Source: Arthrobacter sp. (GTDB taxonomy: Bacteria > Actinomycetota > Actinomycetes > Actinomycetales > Micrococcaceae). Taken from it: DNA of 9,370 nucleotides. The translations under genes and the position numbers were made by a program. Location: contig JAPSIT010000061.1 in the NCBI GenBank assembly GCA_031178585.1, positions 1 through 9,370 on the forward strand, written 5' to 3'. Shown here one piece after another: positions 1 through 6,566 of the stretch; within the stretch, counting starts at the first letter, position 1, and each line of letters begins with the position of its first letter. The notes below the pieces were generated by a model. The model ran no database searches. It was not told where the DNA came from and saw only the letters and a list, made by a program, of their open reading frames with translations.

Positions 1-807
1 TGGTGGTCCACCTGGGTGCAGCCGGAAACAGCCAGGCGTGCGCCCAGAACCAGCCGAATGCAGGATCTGCTGCTTGCCGCCGGGGTCGAGCGGGTCACCG
101 TCGCTGGTCTCATCGGCAGCTGCCTGGGGCTCGGGCTGTTCGTGACCCTGGTCTTCTTCGCCGTTAGCAAGTCATGGCCAATCTCCCTGTGCTTCGGGCT
201 GTTCGGAGCATGGCTGCCGGTTGTTGCGGTGAGATGGCGGGCCCGGCGGCGGACTGCCATGCTGCGCCGGCTCTGGCCTGACGTAGTCGACCATCTCAGA
301 TCCGCCATCAGGGCCGGCCTTTCCCTGCCTGAGGCACTTATCCAGCTGGGCGAGAAGGGACCGGAGGAGCTGCGCGCCGTATTCCGTGACTTCGGCTCGG
401 ACTACCGCGCAGGAGGCCAGTTCGACGCCTCTTTGAACAAGCTCAAGCAACGGCTTGCGGATCCCGTCGCCGACCGCATCATCGAGGCACTGAGACTGAC
501 AAGGGAAGTGGGCGGCTCTGACCTAGGCAAGCTGCTGGGAACCCTGGCCGAATTCCTCCGCGAAAGTGCCAGAACCAGAAGTGAGCTGGAAGCCCGGCAG
601 TCCTGGACGGTCAACGCTGCCCGCCTTGCCGTTGCAGCCCCATGGTTCGTCATCGTGCTGCTGGCAAGCAGGCCTGAAGCCGTGGCGGCCTACAACACGC
701 CAATGGGGGCGGCAGTCCTGCTCGGAGGCCTGGTCGTCTCCCTGGTCTGCTACTCCATCATGCTGCGGATCGGTGCCCTACCCGATGAGGAGCGGGTCCT
801 TCGATGA
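1..807 (+). CDS. tadB: TadB-like type II/IV secretion inner-membrane platform protein (5' partial)
   Basis: Platform protein of the Tad/Flp pilus machine; with TadC it forms the membrane base on which the TadA ATPase drives pilin assembly. The frame is open to base 1 (it begins W-W-S-T-W), so the true start lies upstream. The GTG at 16 is only the first start-like codon. WWS probably ends the first membrane helix. Numbering from that GTG, hydrophobic segments lie near residues 28-50, 55-72, 203-217 and 231-252. A T2SF domain (PF00482 type) spans about 87-215 with the typical run WPDVVDHLRSAIRAGLSLPE and EVGGSDLGKLL. It ends with TGA at 805-807, overlapping the tadC ATG by 4 nt (ATGA), which suggests translational coupling. 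The family call is secure. Assignment as TadB rather than TadC rests on its position before a second T2SF gene. Confidence 0.9.
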   Translation, partial: WWSTWVQPETARRAPRTSRMQDLLLAAGVERVTVAGLIGSCLGLGLFVTLVFFAVSKSWPISLCFGLFGAWLPVVAVRWRARRRTAMLRRLWPDVVDHLRSAIRAGLSLPEALIQLGEKGPEELRAVFRDFGSDYRAGGQFDASLNKLKQRLADPVADRIIEALRLTREVGGSDLGKLLGTLAEFLRESARTRSELEARQSWTVNAARLAVAAPWFVIVLLASRPEAVAAYNTPMGAAVLLGGLVVSLVCYSIMLRIGALPDEERVLR

Positions 808-1745
808 CGGCGGTACCGGCGGCTGCCATCGTATGGGGCCTGCTCTTGGGCGCGGGACTCTGGCTCCTGCTCGTCCGGCTTCCGTTCATGCGCCCCATCA
901 GCTTCGTGGAACGGATCGAGCCGCAGCTCAAAGCCCACAACCTGGAGTCCAGGCTGCTGCGGACGGTGGACCACAACCTCACGCCTTTCGGGCCTCTGGA
1001 GCGCATCATCCGCCCGCTGATCAGAGACGGGATGGCCAAGCTCAGCCGGTTCAACCTGGGCTCCTCCACCCTGGCCCGCCGGCTGGCTCAGGCAGGTATC
1101 AACAAGTCACCCGTGCACTTCCGCGCCGAACAGCTGGTCTGGGCAGCCGGCGGCTTCATAGCTGCCTTGGCAATGATTGCCCTGGGTGCCCTGACCGGAA
1201 GGTTTAGCCCCGTACTGGCTGTCGTGGCAACGGCCGGAAGTGCAGTAGGCGGGTTTCTCTTCCGGGACTACTGGCTCGGACAGGAGATCAGGAAGAGGGA
1301 ATCCAGGATGATGGCCGAGTTTCCGAGCCTCGCCGAGCTAATGGCCCTGGCAGTGGGCGCCGGTGAGAGTGCCACAGGTGCCCTGGACAGGGTCTGCAGG
1401 AGTGCCCGCGGCGAGCTCTCCAAGGAGTTCGGGAAGGTGCTGGCAGAAACGCGTGCCGGAAAACCCCTCGTGGAAGCCCTGCAGGGGTTCTCCTCCCGCA
1501 CGGACCTCGGGCCGCTCATCCGGTTCGTGGACGGCATCATCGTGGCAGTGGAGAGGGGAACTCCGCTGGCGGATGTATTGCGGGCCCAGGCACAGGACGT
1601 GAGGGACACGGCAAAACGGGACCTCATGGAATCAGCCGGAAAGAAAGAGATCGCGATGATGGTGCCGCTTGTCTTTGGGGTGCTGCCGCTGACTGTCGTC
1701 TTTGCCGTATTCCCCGGCCTGGCCGCACTGAGCCTGAATATGTAA
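804..1745 (+). CDS. tadC: TadC-like type II/IV secretion inner-membrane platform protein
   Basis: Second T2SF-family platform protein of the Flp pilus system, 313 aa. The start is ATG 804 inside the tadB stop (ATGA), with GAGGAG at 787-792 as a somewhat distant ribosome binding site. The N-terminal helix is at about 5-24 (IVWGLLLGAGLWLLLV), a central pair is at about 110-130 and 134-154, and a C-terminal helix is at about 284-308. The cytoplasmic T2SF domain (about 170-295) includes AEFPSLAELMALAVGAGES and the helical repeat FVDGIIVAVERGTPLADVLR, typical of TadC. Length and topology fit the family. A 99-nt gap follows before the pilin gene, the largest gap within this gene cluster. Confidence 0.92.
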   Translation: MTAVPAAAIVWGLLLGAGLWLLLVRLPFMRPISFVERIEPQLKAHNLESRLLRTVDHNLTPFGPLERIIRPLIRDGMAKLSRFNLGSSTLARRLAQAGINKSPVHFRAEQLVWAAGGFIAALAMIALGALTGRFSPVLAVVATAGSAVGGFLFRDYWLGQEIRKRESRMMAEFPSLAELMALAVGAGESATGALDRVCRSARGELSKEFGKVLAETRAGKPLVEALQGFSSRTDLGPLIRFVDGIIVAVERGTPLADVLRAQAQDVRDTAKRDLMESAGKKEIAMMVPLVFGVLPLTVVFAVFPGLAALSLNM

Positions 1746-1844
1746 ATTCCCTTGAGCTGCTTCGCCAAACAGAACCACCTCACCCACCAAGCAATCACCA
1801 ACTCAAAGAACAAGCAATCGCCAACACAAAGAAACGGGAAGTCA
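1746..1844 (+). promoter_or_regulatory. G-poor 5' leader of the flp pilin gene
   Basis: This 99-nt stretch between tadC and the pilin is rich in A and C and nearly free of G, unlike everything around it. It carries a 23-bp tandem repeat (separate entry). Such a composition should leave the mRNA almost unstructured, which would suit strong translation of an abundant pilin; this is inference. A TAnnnT sequence (TAAATT, 1743-1748) overlaps the tadC stop and could be a -10 element, but I see no matching -35, so a separate promoter is not established. A GGGAAG at 1836-1841 is the only plausible ribosome binding site. Confidence 0.5.
1788..1833 (+). repeat. Tandem 23-bp direct repeat, two copies
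   Basis: Unit 1 is 1788-1810 and unit 2 is 1811-1833. Each begins CAAGCAATC and ends CAAAGAA. They differ only at two positions (A1797/G1820 and T1803/A1826), giving 21 of 23 identical. A weaker, roughly 22-nt related segment at 1766-1787 (starting CAAACAGA, containing ACCACCTCA) abuts unit 1 in phase and may be a decayed third copy. The unit length is not a multiple of three, so this is not a protein repeat. It lies wholly in the leader upstream of the pilin start. Confidence 0.9.
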
Positions 1845-2096
1845 ATGACAAACATGGTCAGGCAGGGAATCGCACGCATGGCAGCACTGGGCGGCCTCCT
1901 CGGGGCGAAAGCCGCCTCCATCCGGCTGTTCCGCAGGGGCGGACGTGCCAACCCTGATCATGCAGAAAGGGGAGACGTCCCTGGCTGGGTCATGATCACA
2001 CTCATGTCAGCCGTGCTCGTCGCCGCGCTGCTGGCGCTTGCCGGGCCTGCCCTTGAGGCCATGTTCAACCAAGCGATGGACACGGTCGGAAAGTAG
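1845..2096 (+). CDS. flp: Flp-type small pilin (prepilin)
   Basis: Likely major subunit of the Tad pilus, 83 aa. I chose ATG 1845, just after GGGAAG (1836-1841); ATG 1854 is an alternative and the upstream TTG at 1752 lies before the repeat leader. A basic N-terminal leader of about 43 residues precedes a charged ERG motif (41-43) and then a hydrophobic stretch VMITLMSAVLVAALLALAG. Cleavage after G43 by a TadV-type prepilin peptidase would leave a 40-residue mature pilin, close to the small size of Flp pilins. Unlike canonical type IV and Flp pilins, residue +5 is Trp rather than Glu (D-V-P-G-W). The call rests on size, hydrophobic core and position between tadC and the tadE-like genes. Gene identity is likely but the sequence is divergent. 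Confidence 0.78.
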   Translation: MTNMVRQGIARMAALGGLLGAKAASIRLFRRGGRANPDHAERGDVPGWVMITLMSAVLVAALLALAGPALEAMFNQAMDTVGK

Positions 2097-2099
2097 GCG

Positions 2100-2495
2100 A
2101 TGGTCCCGGTCAACGCGGACGGCTTGGAGCGGGAGCGCGGTTCCGCGGTCGTTGATTTTGTCCTCGTGGGCGCGCTGCTGACAATGTTCTTCTTGGCCAT
2201 CATCCAGCTTGCGCTTGTGCTGCACGTCCGGAACACACTGATCGACGCCGCCGCTTCGGGTGCGCGTTATGGCACGCTGGCCGACCGCGGTGCAGCGGAT
2301 GCGCGGCAGCGCACGGGAGAACTTATCGGCACCGCCCTCAATGGGAGCTTCGCCCAGGACATCGAGACCCGCGAAGTCACTTTTCAGGGGCTCCTGACCC
2401 TCGAAGTGACGGTCAGGGCACCGATGCCGGTGGTGGGATTGATTGGCCCGCGGGACTTACTGGAAGTGAAAGGCCATGCCGCCATCAACAACTGA
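2100..2495 (+). CDS. tadE: TadE-like minor pilin/pseudopilin
   Basis: 131-aa TadE-family protein. These are processed by the prepilin peptidase and act as minor or initiating subunits of the Flp pilus. ATG 2100 lies 3 nt after the pilin stop, with GGAAAG at 2088-2093 as ribosome binding site. A short leader precedes ERG, with G14 as predicted cleavage point; the mature protein would start SAVVDF, giving an acidic residue (D19) at +5 followed by Phe, the TadE pattern. One hydrophobic segment (about 18-42) is followed by a soluble domain containing RNTLIDAAASGARYG, typical of TadE. Its last 20 nt overlap the next gene, pointing to co-translation. Confidence 0.88.
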   Translation: MVPVNADGLERERGSAVVDFVLVGALLTMFFLAIIQLALVLHVRNTLIDAAASGARYGTLADRGAADARQRTGELIGTALNGSFAQDIETREVTFQGLLTLEVTVRAPMPVVGLIGPRDLLEVKGHAAINN

Positions 2496-3018
2496 ACTCT
2501 CTGGCTGGGCCTGCCTTGTCGGGCGGCCATTCGTGAAGCGTCTCCGCGAAGCATGCGGTACTGCCGACGCCTGCAACGGGGCAGACGGATCCAAGGACCG
2601 TGCGCCGGGTGAGCGGGGAAGCGCGGTGGTCGAGTTCACCTTCCTGGGGCTGCTCCTTATGGTGCCCGTGGTCTACTTCGTCATCACCGTCGGCCAGATA
2701 CAGGGCGGTTCATTTGCGGTGGTGGGCGCGGCGGACCAGGCCGCCAAGGTTTTTGTTGCCCAACCTGATGCGGCTTCAGCGCGGGCGGCTGCCGAGCAGG
2801 CCGCCGTGGTGGCGCTCGCCGATTACGGGCACCCGGCCGACAACGCCCGCGTGGACGTCAGCTGCGATCGCGGGAACTGCATGGACGCTGGGTCAGCGGT
2901 GACCGTCACGGTGCATCTGACCGTGCCGTTGCCCTTCGTCCCTTTCAGCGATGCATTCCGGCTGAATGCGAGCCATCTCAGCGGCACGGCTACCCAGATA
3001 GTCGGCAGGTTCCGTTGA
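2476..3018 (+). CDS. TadE/TadF-like minor pilin with long leader
   Basis: Second TadE-type protein, 180 aa from ATG 2476, which overlaps the previous gene by 20 nt and has GGAAG (2462-2466) upstream. The predicted prepilin site is G48 in the motif ERGSAVVEF, so E53 sits at +5 as in classic type IV prepilins; the hydrophobic helix is about 52-74. The 48-residue leader is long. A start at GTG 2533 would shorten it to 29 but lacks a clear ribosome binding site. The soluble part contains a Cys pair (C130 and C135) that could form an exported disulfide. It ends in TGA 3016-3018, overlapping the TTG start of the next gene. Function within the pilus is inferred from family and position. Confidence 0.82.
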   Translation: MPPSTTELSGWACLVGRPFVKRLREACGTADACNGADGSKDRAPGERGSAVVEFTFLGLLLMVPVVYFVITVGQIQGGSFAVVGAADQAAKVFVAQPDAASARAAAEQAAVVALADYGHPADNARVDVSCDRGNCMDAGSAVTVTVHLTVPLPFVPFSDAFRLNASHLSGTATQIVGRFR

Positions 3019-3506
3019 GAACCTTCGCCCTGCAAGGCCTGCCGCCGCAACGGCCCTCACGAAGCTGCGCCGGTGGAACCGAGGACGGACAGATGACCGT
3101 CCTCATCATCGGCTTTGTCATGCTGGCGCTTTTGGTGGGCACGGTGACAATGGGCGCCTCCACCCTGTACATAGAGCACAAGAAACTCCTCTCACTGGCC
3201 GATGGCGCTTCCGTTGCGGCGGCGGGAAGCTACACGCTTGGCCAGGTGGAAACGGCCGGCGGGACCCCGTCCGCTGTTCTCAGCGGGGACCGGATCCGGA
3301 ACGTTGCCAGCGATTACCTCGCCAGGAACGGCGGGTTCAACCGCTTTGACGCCCTGGCCGTCGCTCCGGGCACAGGCACGCCCGACGGTTCCACCGCCGT
3401 CGTGGTTCTGAGTGCCGCGGTCCACCCTCCCGTGGTGAACTTCCTGGTGCCGGGCGGCATACGGATAGAGGCGGCGTCAACAGCGCGCTCCAGGCTGACA
3501 CGGTGA
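3015..3506 (+). CDS. TadG/Rv3655c-like membrane protein of the Flp pilus locus
   Basis: 163-aa protein ending the pilus cluster. The start is TTG 3015, overlapping the preceding TGA by 4 nt (TTGA), with AGG at 3007-3009. The next ATG (3093) falls inside the membrane-anchor motif, so an upstream start is required. The motif EDGQMTVLIIGFVMLALLV (about 23-41) is the pattern of actinobacterial TadG-like or helicase/secretion-neighbourhood TadE-like proteins, with the anchor at about 27-47. The remaining 115 residues (IEHKKLLSLADGASVAAAG and on) form an extracytoplasmic domain. Predicted prepilin cleavage after G25 would put Leu, not Glu, at +5, so processing is uncertain. Much shorter than proteobacterial TadG; no von Willebrand domain is visible. 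Confidence 0.75.
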   Translation: MRTFALQGLPPQRPSRSCAGGTEDGQMTVLIIGFVMLALLVGTVTMGASTLYIEHKKLLSLADGASVAAAGSYTLGQVETAGGTPSAVLSGDRIRNVASDYLARNGGFNRFDALAVAPGTGTPDGSTAVVVLSAAVHPPVVNFLVPGGIRIEAASTARSRLTR

Positions 3507-3529
3507 ACCATGGCCGACACAGTGAACCA
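3497..3529 (+). repeat. 14-bp direct repeat at the tadG-like/prfB junction
   Basis: GACACGGTGAACCA (3497-3510) and GACACAGTGAACCA (3516-3529) differ at one base and start 19 bp apart. The first copy contains the stop codon of the tadG-like gene. The second runs into the perfect palindrome CCAAGCTTGG (3527-3536). It may be a short duplication or a protein site; nothing decides this. Confidence 0.7.
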
Positions 3530-3592
3530 AGCTTGGGCAATCGGGGCCATAGCGGGCCGCTTACAGTCCGTCGTCCGGTCGGAGGAGGCGGA

Positions 3593-3603
3593 TAGCGTAG
3601 GCT
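3593..3603 (+). promoter_or_regulatory. Candidate -10 elements for prfB
   Basis: TAGCGT (3593-3598) and overlapping TAGGCT (3598-3603) both match the actinobacterial TAnnnT -10 pattern. They lie just 10-20 nt before the prfB ATG at 3613, so transcription would start within a few bases of the start codon. No good -35 is visible. The 106-nt gap 3507-3612 otherwise contains GGAGGAGG at 3581-3588, too far upstream (24 nt) to serve as ribosome binding site. Confidence 0.4.
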
Positions 3604-3612
3604 TAAACAACC

Positions 3613-4728
3613 ATGGCTCAAATAGATTTTTCTGCAGAGATCCGCGCGCTGCGCGCCACTTACACCTCCATCGAGAACGTCTCGAACGTCGAGGAGCTGA
3701 AGGAAGATATCGCAGAACTGAGCGAGCGCGCCGGAGAACCGAACCTCTGGGACGATCCCGCGGCCGCGCAGGTCATCACGTCCCGCCTTTCGCACCGCCA
3801 GTCCGAACTTGAGCGGCTCAACAAGCTGGCTTCCCGGATTGACGACCTTGAAGTGCTGGTCGAACTCGGCCAGGACGAGGGTGACGCCGATTCCATGGGT
3901 GAGGCGGCTGCAGAGCTCGAGTCGATCCGCAAAGCTCTGGAAGAGTTGGAAGTCGTCACGCTGCTTTCCGGCGAATACGACGAGCGCGAGGCCGTGGTGA
4001 CCATCCGCGCGGGTGCAGGCGGCGTCGACGCAGCCGACTTCGCCGAAATGCTCCTTCGGATGTACCTGCGCTGGGCCGAGCGACACGGCTATCCCACCAC
4101 AGTCATGGACACGTCCTACGCCGAGGAGGCCGGGCTCAAATCCGCCACCTTCGAAGTCAACGCGCCCTATGCTTTCGGCACGCTGAGCGTCGAGGCCGGG
4201 ACGCACCGCCTCGTCCGGATCAGTCCCTTCGACAACCAGGGCCGCCGGCAGACATCCTTCGCCGCCGTGGAGGTCATTCCGCTCATTGAGCAGACCGATT
4301 CCATCGACATCCCTGACAACGAGATCCGCGTCGACGTCTTCCGGTCCTCAGGTCCCGGCGGGCAGTCCGTGAACACGACGGATTCCGCCGTCCGGCTGAC
4401 CCACATCCCGACCGGCACCGTCGTGTCCATGCAGAACGAAAAGTCGCAGCTGCAGAACCGCGCCGCCGCTCTGCGCGTGCTGCAATCCCGCCTCCTGCTG
4501 CTCAAGAAGGAGCAGGAAGACGCTGAAAAGAAGGCGCTGGCCGGTGATGTCAAGGCGTCCTGGGGCGACCAGATGCGCTCCTACGTCCTGAACCCCTACC
4601 AGATGGTGAAGGACCTCCGGACCGAACACGAGGTCGGAAACACCTCCGCTGTGTTCGACGGTGCCATCGATGATTTCATCGAGGCAGGCATCCGGTGGCG
4701 CACTGACAACCGCAACGCCGAGAAGTAG
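3613..4728 (+). CDS. prfB: Peptide chain release factor 2 (RF2)
   Basis: Class I release factor that recognises UGA and UAA stop codons on the ribosome and triggers peptide release; 371 aa, normal length. The stop-codon-reading tripeptide SPF is at 204-206 ([11 protein letters not shown]), which distinguishes RF2 from RF1 (PxT). The catalytic GGQ loop is at 249-251 ([20 protein letters not shown]), where the Gln is normally methylated by PrmC. The N-terminal coiled region (about 1-110) is domain 1. The reading frame is continuous: the in-frame UGA and +1 frameshift found near codon 26 in E. coli prfB are absent, so that autoregulatory loop does not operate here. No ribosome binding site precedes ATG 3613, which fits leaderless or short-leader translation. 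Confidence 0.98.
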   Translation: MAQIDFSAEIRALRATYTSIENVSNVEELKEDIAELSERAGEPNLWDDPAAAQVITSRLSHRQSELERLNKLASRIDDLEVLVELGQDEGDADSMGEAAAELESIRKALEELEVVTLLSGEYDEREAVVTIRAGAGGVDAADFAEMLLRMYLRWAERHGYPTTVMDTSYAEEAGLKSATFEVNAPYAFGTLSVEAGTHRLVRISPFDNQGRRQTSFAAVEVIPLIEQTDSIDIPDNEIRVDVFRSSGPGGQSVNTTDSAVRLTHIPTGTVVSMQNEKSQLQNRAAALRVLQSRLLLLKKEQEDAEKKALAGDVKASWGDQMRSYVLNPYQMVKDLRTEHEVGNTSAVFDGAIDDFIEAGIRWRTDNRNAEK

Positions 4729-4786
4729 GTAATTCTCGTCGGCGACACGCCCCTCCGACTCACCCGGGAGCGCCTTACCCCATAGG

Positions 4787-4792
4787 TATAGT
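4787..4792 (+). promoter_or_regulatory. Candidate -10 element of the ftsEX promoter
   Basis: TATAGT within TAGGTATAGT is a near-consensus -10. It lies in the 156-nt gap between prfB and ftsE (4729-4884). A start near 4799 would give an approximately 86-nt leader. No convincing -35 is found 16-18 nt upstream. I see no clear terminator after prfB, so read-through from prfB is also possible. Confidence 0.45.
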
Positions 4793-4884
4793 CGAGAAGC
4801 CGGAGCCCTACTTCCCCCAAGCGAAAGCCCCCGCCCCGGTTGCAGGCCGGCCCACATGGTCCCTACTGCAGGGTTCATAGGATC

Positions 4885-5652
4885 ATGATCCGTTTCGAAA
4901 ATGTCACTAAGGTCTACGACCAGACGACCCGGCCCGCGCTGGACTCTGTCACCCTTGAAATAGACCGTGGTGAATTCGCCTTCCTCGTGGGCGCTTCAGG
5001 ATCCGGCAAGTCCACATTTCTGCGCCTGGTGCTCAAGGAGGACCGTGCGACGTCCGGATCGGTGTACGTCGCCGGACAAAACGTAGCCAACATTTCGAGC
5101 TGGCGTGTGCCGAGGCTGCGCCGCGGTATCGGCGTCGTGTTCCAGGACTTCCGGCTGCTGCCGCAAAAAAATGTCTTCGCGAACGTAGCCTTCGCGATGC
5201 AGGTGATCGGCAAGAGCCGCAGCGTCATCCGGGACACCGTCCCCGAGGTGCTCAAGACAGTCGGCCTGGAAGGCAAAGAAAAGCGGATGCCGCACGAGCT
5301 TTCCGGCGGTGAACAGCAGCGTGTGGCCATTGCCCGCGCCGTGGTCAATCGCCCGGGCATCCTGTTGGCGGACGAACCCACAGGAAACCTCGACCCAACC
5401 ACCTCCATGGGCATCATGGGCGTTCTCGACAAGATCAACCAGAACGGCACCACGGTGGTCATGGCCACTCACGACGACGACATCGTCAATGAAATGCGCA
5501 AGCGCGTCGTGGAACTGAAGAACGGACGGGTCATTCGCGACGAAGCCCGCGCCCTGTACACGTCCATGATCCCCGTCGTAGGCCAGTCCCGCAGGCTGCG
5601 GGACGCCAGCGGGCGCGACGATACCACCGGTGCAGGGGAGGGCCGGCTGTGA
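4885..5652 (+). CDS. ftsE: Cell division ATP-binding protein FtsE
   Basis: ABC-type ATPase of the FtsEX complex. It acts at the cytoplasmic face of the septum and uses ATP to drive conformational signalling through FtsX to cell-wall hydrolases. 255 aa from ATG 4885; the opening [11 protein letters not shown] matches FtsE proteins, so the upstream TTG at 4840 is not used. All nucleotide-binding motifs are intact: Walker [10 protein letters not shown] (36-44), Q-loop Q87 ([10 protein letters not shown]), signature LSGGEQQ (139-145), Walker B ILLADE (159-164) and H-loop H196 (MATHDD). A 25-30 residue tail beyond the ATPase core ([11 protein letters not shown] onward) is low in predicted structure. 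Ribosome binding is weak (AGGA at 4879-4882, very close to ATG). The TGA overlaps the ftsX GTG (GTGA). Confidence 0.96.
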   Translation: MIRFENVTKVYDQTTRPALDSVTLEIDRGEFAFLVGASGSGKSTFLRLVLKEDRATSGSVYVAGQNVANISSWRVPRLRRGIGVVFQDFRLLPQKNVFANVAFAMQVIGKSRSVIRDTVPEVLKTVGLEGKEKRMPHELSGGEQQRVAIARAVVNRPGILLADEPTGNLDPTTSMGIMGVLDKINQNGTTVVMATHDDDIVNEMRKRVVELKNGRVIRDEARALYTSMIPVVGQSRRLRDASGRDDTTGAGEGRL

Positions 5653-6563
5653 GGCTCCAGTTCATCCTCGGTGAAATCGGCAGCGGGCTCCGGCGGAACC
5701 TCTCCATGGTGGTCTCGGTCATTCTGGTCACCTTTGTCTCCCTCACCTTCGTCGGCGCGGCTGGAATGCTCCAGCTGCAGATCAACCAGATGAAGGGATA
5801 CTGGTACGACAAGGTCCAGGTGGCCATCTTCCTCTGCGGTGAAGGCTCGACGGCGGCCGGTTGCGCTTCGGGGACGGCGACGCCTGAGCAGCAGGATAAT
5901 CTGCGGACGCTTCTGGAGTCGCCGGCCGTGTCCCAGTACATCAACGACTTCCAGTTCGAGTCCAAGGAAGACGCCTACAAGCACTTCAAGGAGCAGTTCT
6001 CGAACTCTCCGATCGTGGATTCCGTAACGCCGGACCAGCTTCCCGCGTCCTTCCGGATCAACATGAAGGACCCGGAAAAGTACCAGATCATCAGTGAAAC
6101 CTTTTCCTCCCAGCCGGGAGTGGAAACGGTGATTGACCAGCGCCAGGTGCTGGAGCGGCTCTTTTCCGTCATGAACGCAGCCTCGCTCGTTGCGGTGATC
6201 ATCGCAGGCGTCATGACGGTCTGTGCCATCCTGCTCATTGCGACCACCATCAGGCTCTCGGCGTTCAGCCGCCGCCGCGAGACGGGCATCATGCGGCTCG
6301 TGGGCGCCTCGAAGACGGTGATCCAGCTGCCGTTCATTCTCGAGGGCGTGATTGCCGCGGTCATCGGTGCAGCCTTGGCTTCAGGAACTCTTTGGGCGGT
6401 TGCCCACTTCTTCCTCGGGGAATACATGTCCAACCAATACCCGGACACGGCCTTCATTTCCCCCGCCCAAACACTGCTGCTGGCGCCGGCCCTCATCGGA
6501 CTGGGCGTGGTCCTGGCCGGTACTTCTTCTCTGCTGACTCTCCGCCGATACTTGAGGGTGTAG
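5649..6563 (+). CDS. ftsX: Cell division protein FtsX (permease-like)
   Basis: Membrane partner of FtsE; it transmits ATPase state to a peptidoglycan hydrolase outside the membrane rather than transporting a substrate. 304 aa from GTG 5649, which overlaps ftsE by 4 nt and has a strong GGGGAGGG (5635-5642) six nt upstream. Topology fits FtsX: TM1 about 18-38, a large extracytoplasmic loop about 45-175, then TM2 178-200, TM3 228-253 and TM4 272-295. The MacB/FtsX-type core has [18 protein letters not shown] at about 204-221. Two cysteines (C63 and C72) flank a short Gly/Ser/Thr-rich stretch at the beginning of the outer loop and could form a disulfide. The outer loop is the expected docking surface for the M23 protein encoded next. 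Confidence 0.96.
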   Translation: MRLQFILGEIGSGLRRNLSMVVSVILVTFVSLTFVGAAGMLQLQINQMKGYWYDKVQVAIFLCGEGSTAAGCASGTATPEQQDNLRTLLESPAVSQYINDFQFESKEDAYKHFKEQFSNSPIVDSVTPDQLPASFRINMKDPEKYQIISETFSSQPGVETVIDQRQVLERLFSVMNAASLVAVIIAGVMTVCAILLIATTIRLSAFSRRRETGIMRLVGASKTVIQLPFILEGVIAAVIGAALASGTLWAVAHFFLGEYMSNQYPDTAFISPAQTLLLAPALIGLGVVLAGTSSLLTLRRYLRV

Positions 6564-6566
6564 GCC

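Noticed and set aside
1752..1844. TTG at 1752 as start of the pilin gene
   Set aside because: It would translate the G-poor repeat leader, has no ribosome binding site, and the 23-bp repeat unit is out of phase with codons.
3561..3566. TTACAG as -35 for prfB
   Set aside because: Spacing to either -10 candidate is well over 20 nt, too long for a normal promoter.
3510..3812. ATG 3510 small ORF running into prfB
   Set aside because: No ribosome binding site, out of frame with prfB and mostly overlapping its conserved N-terminus.
3337..4206. Reverse-strand ORF of 289 aa
   Set aside because: It lies antisense to the tadG-like gene and prfB, has no recognisable domain and is the kind of long shadow expected in GC-rich DNA.
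4840..4884. TTG 4840 as an extended FtsE start
   Set aside because: FtsE proteins begin MIRFE as at ATG 4885; the extension has no family match.
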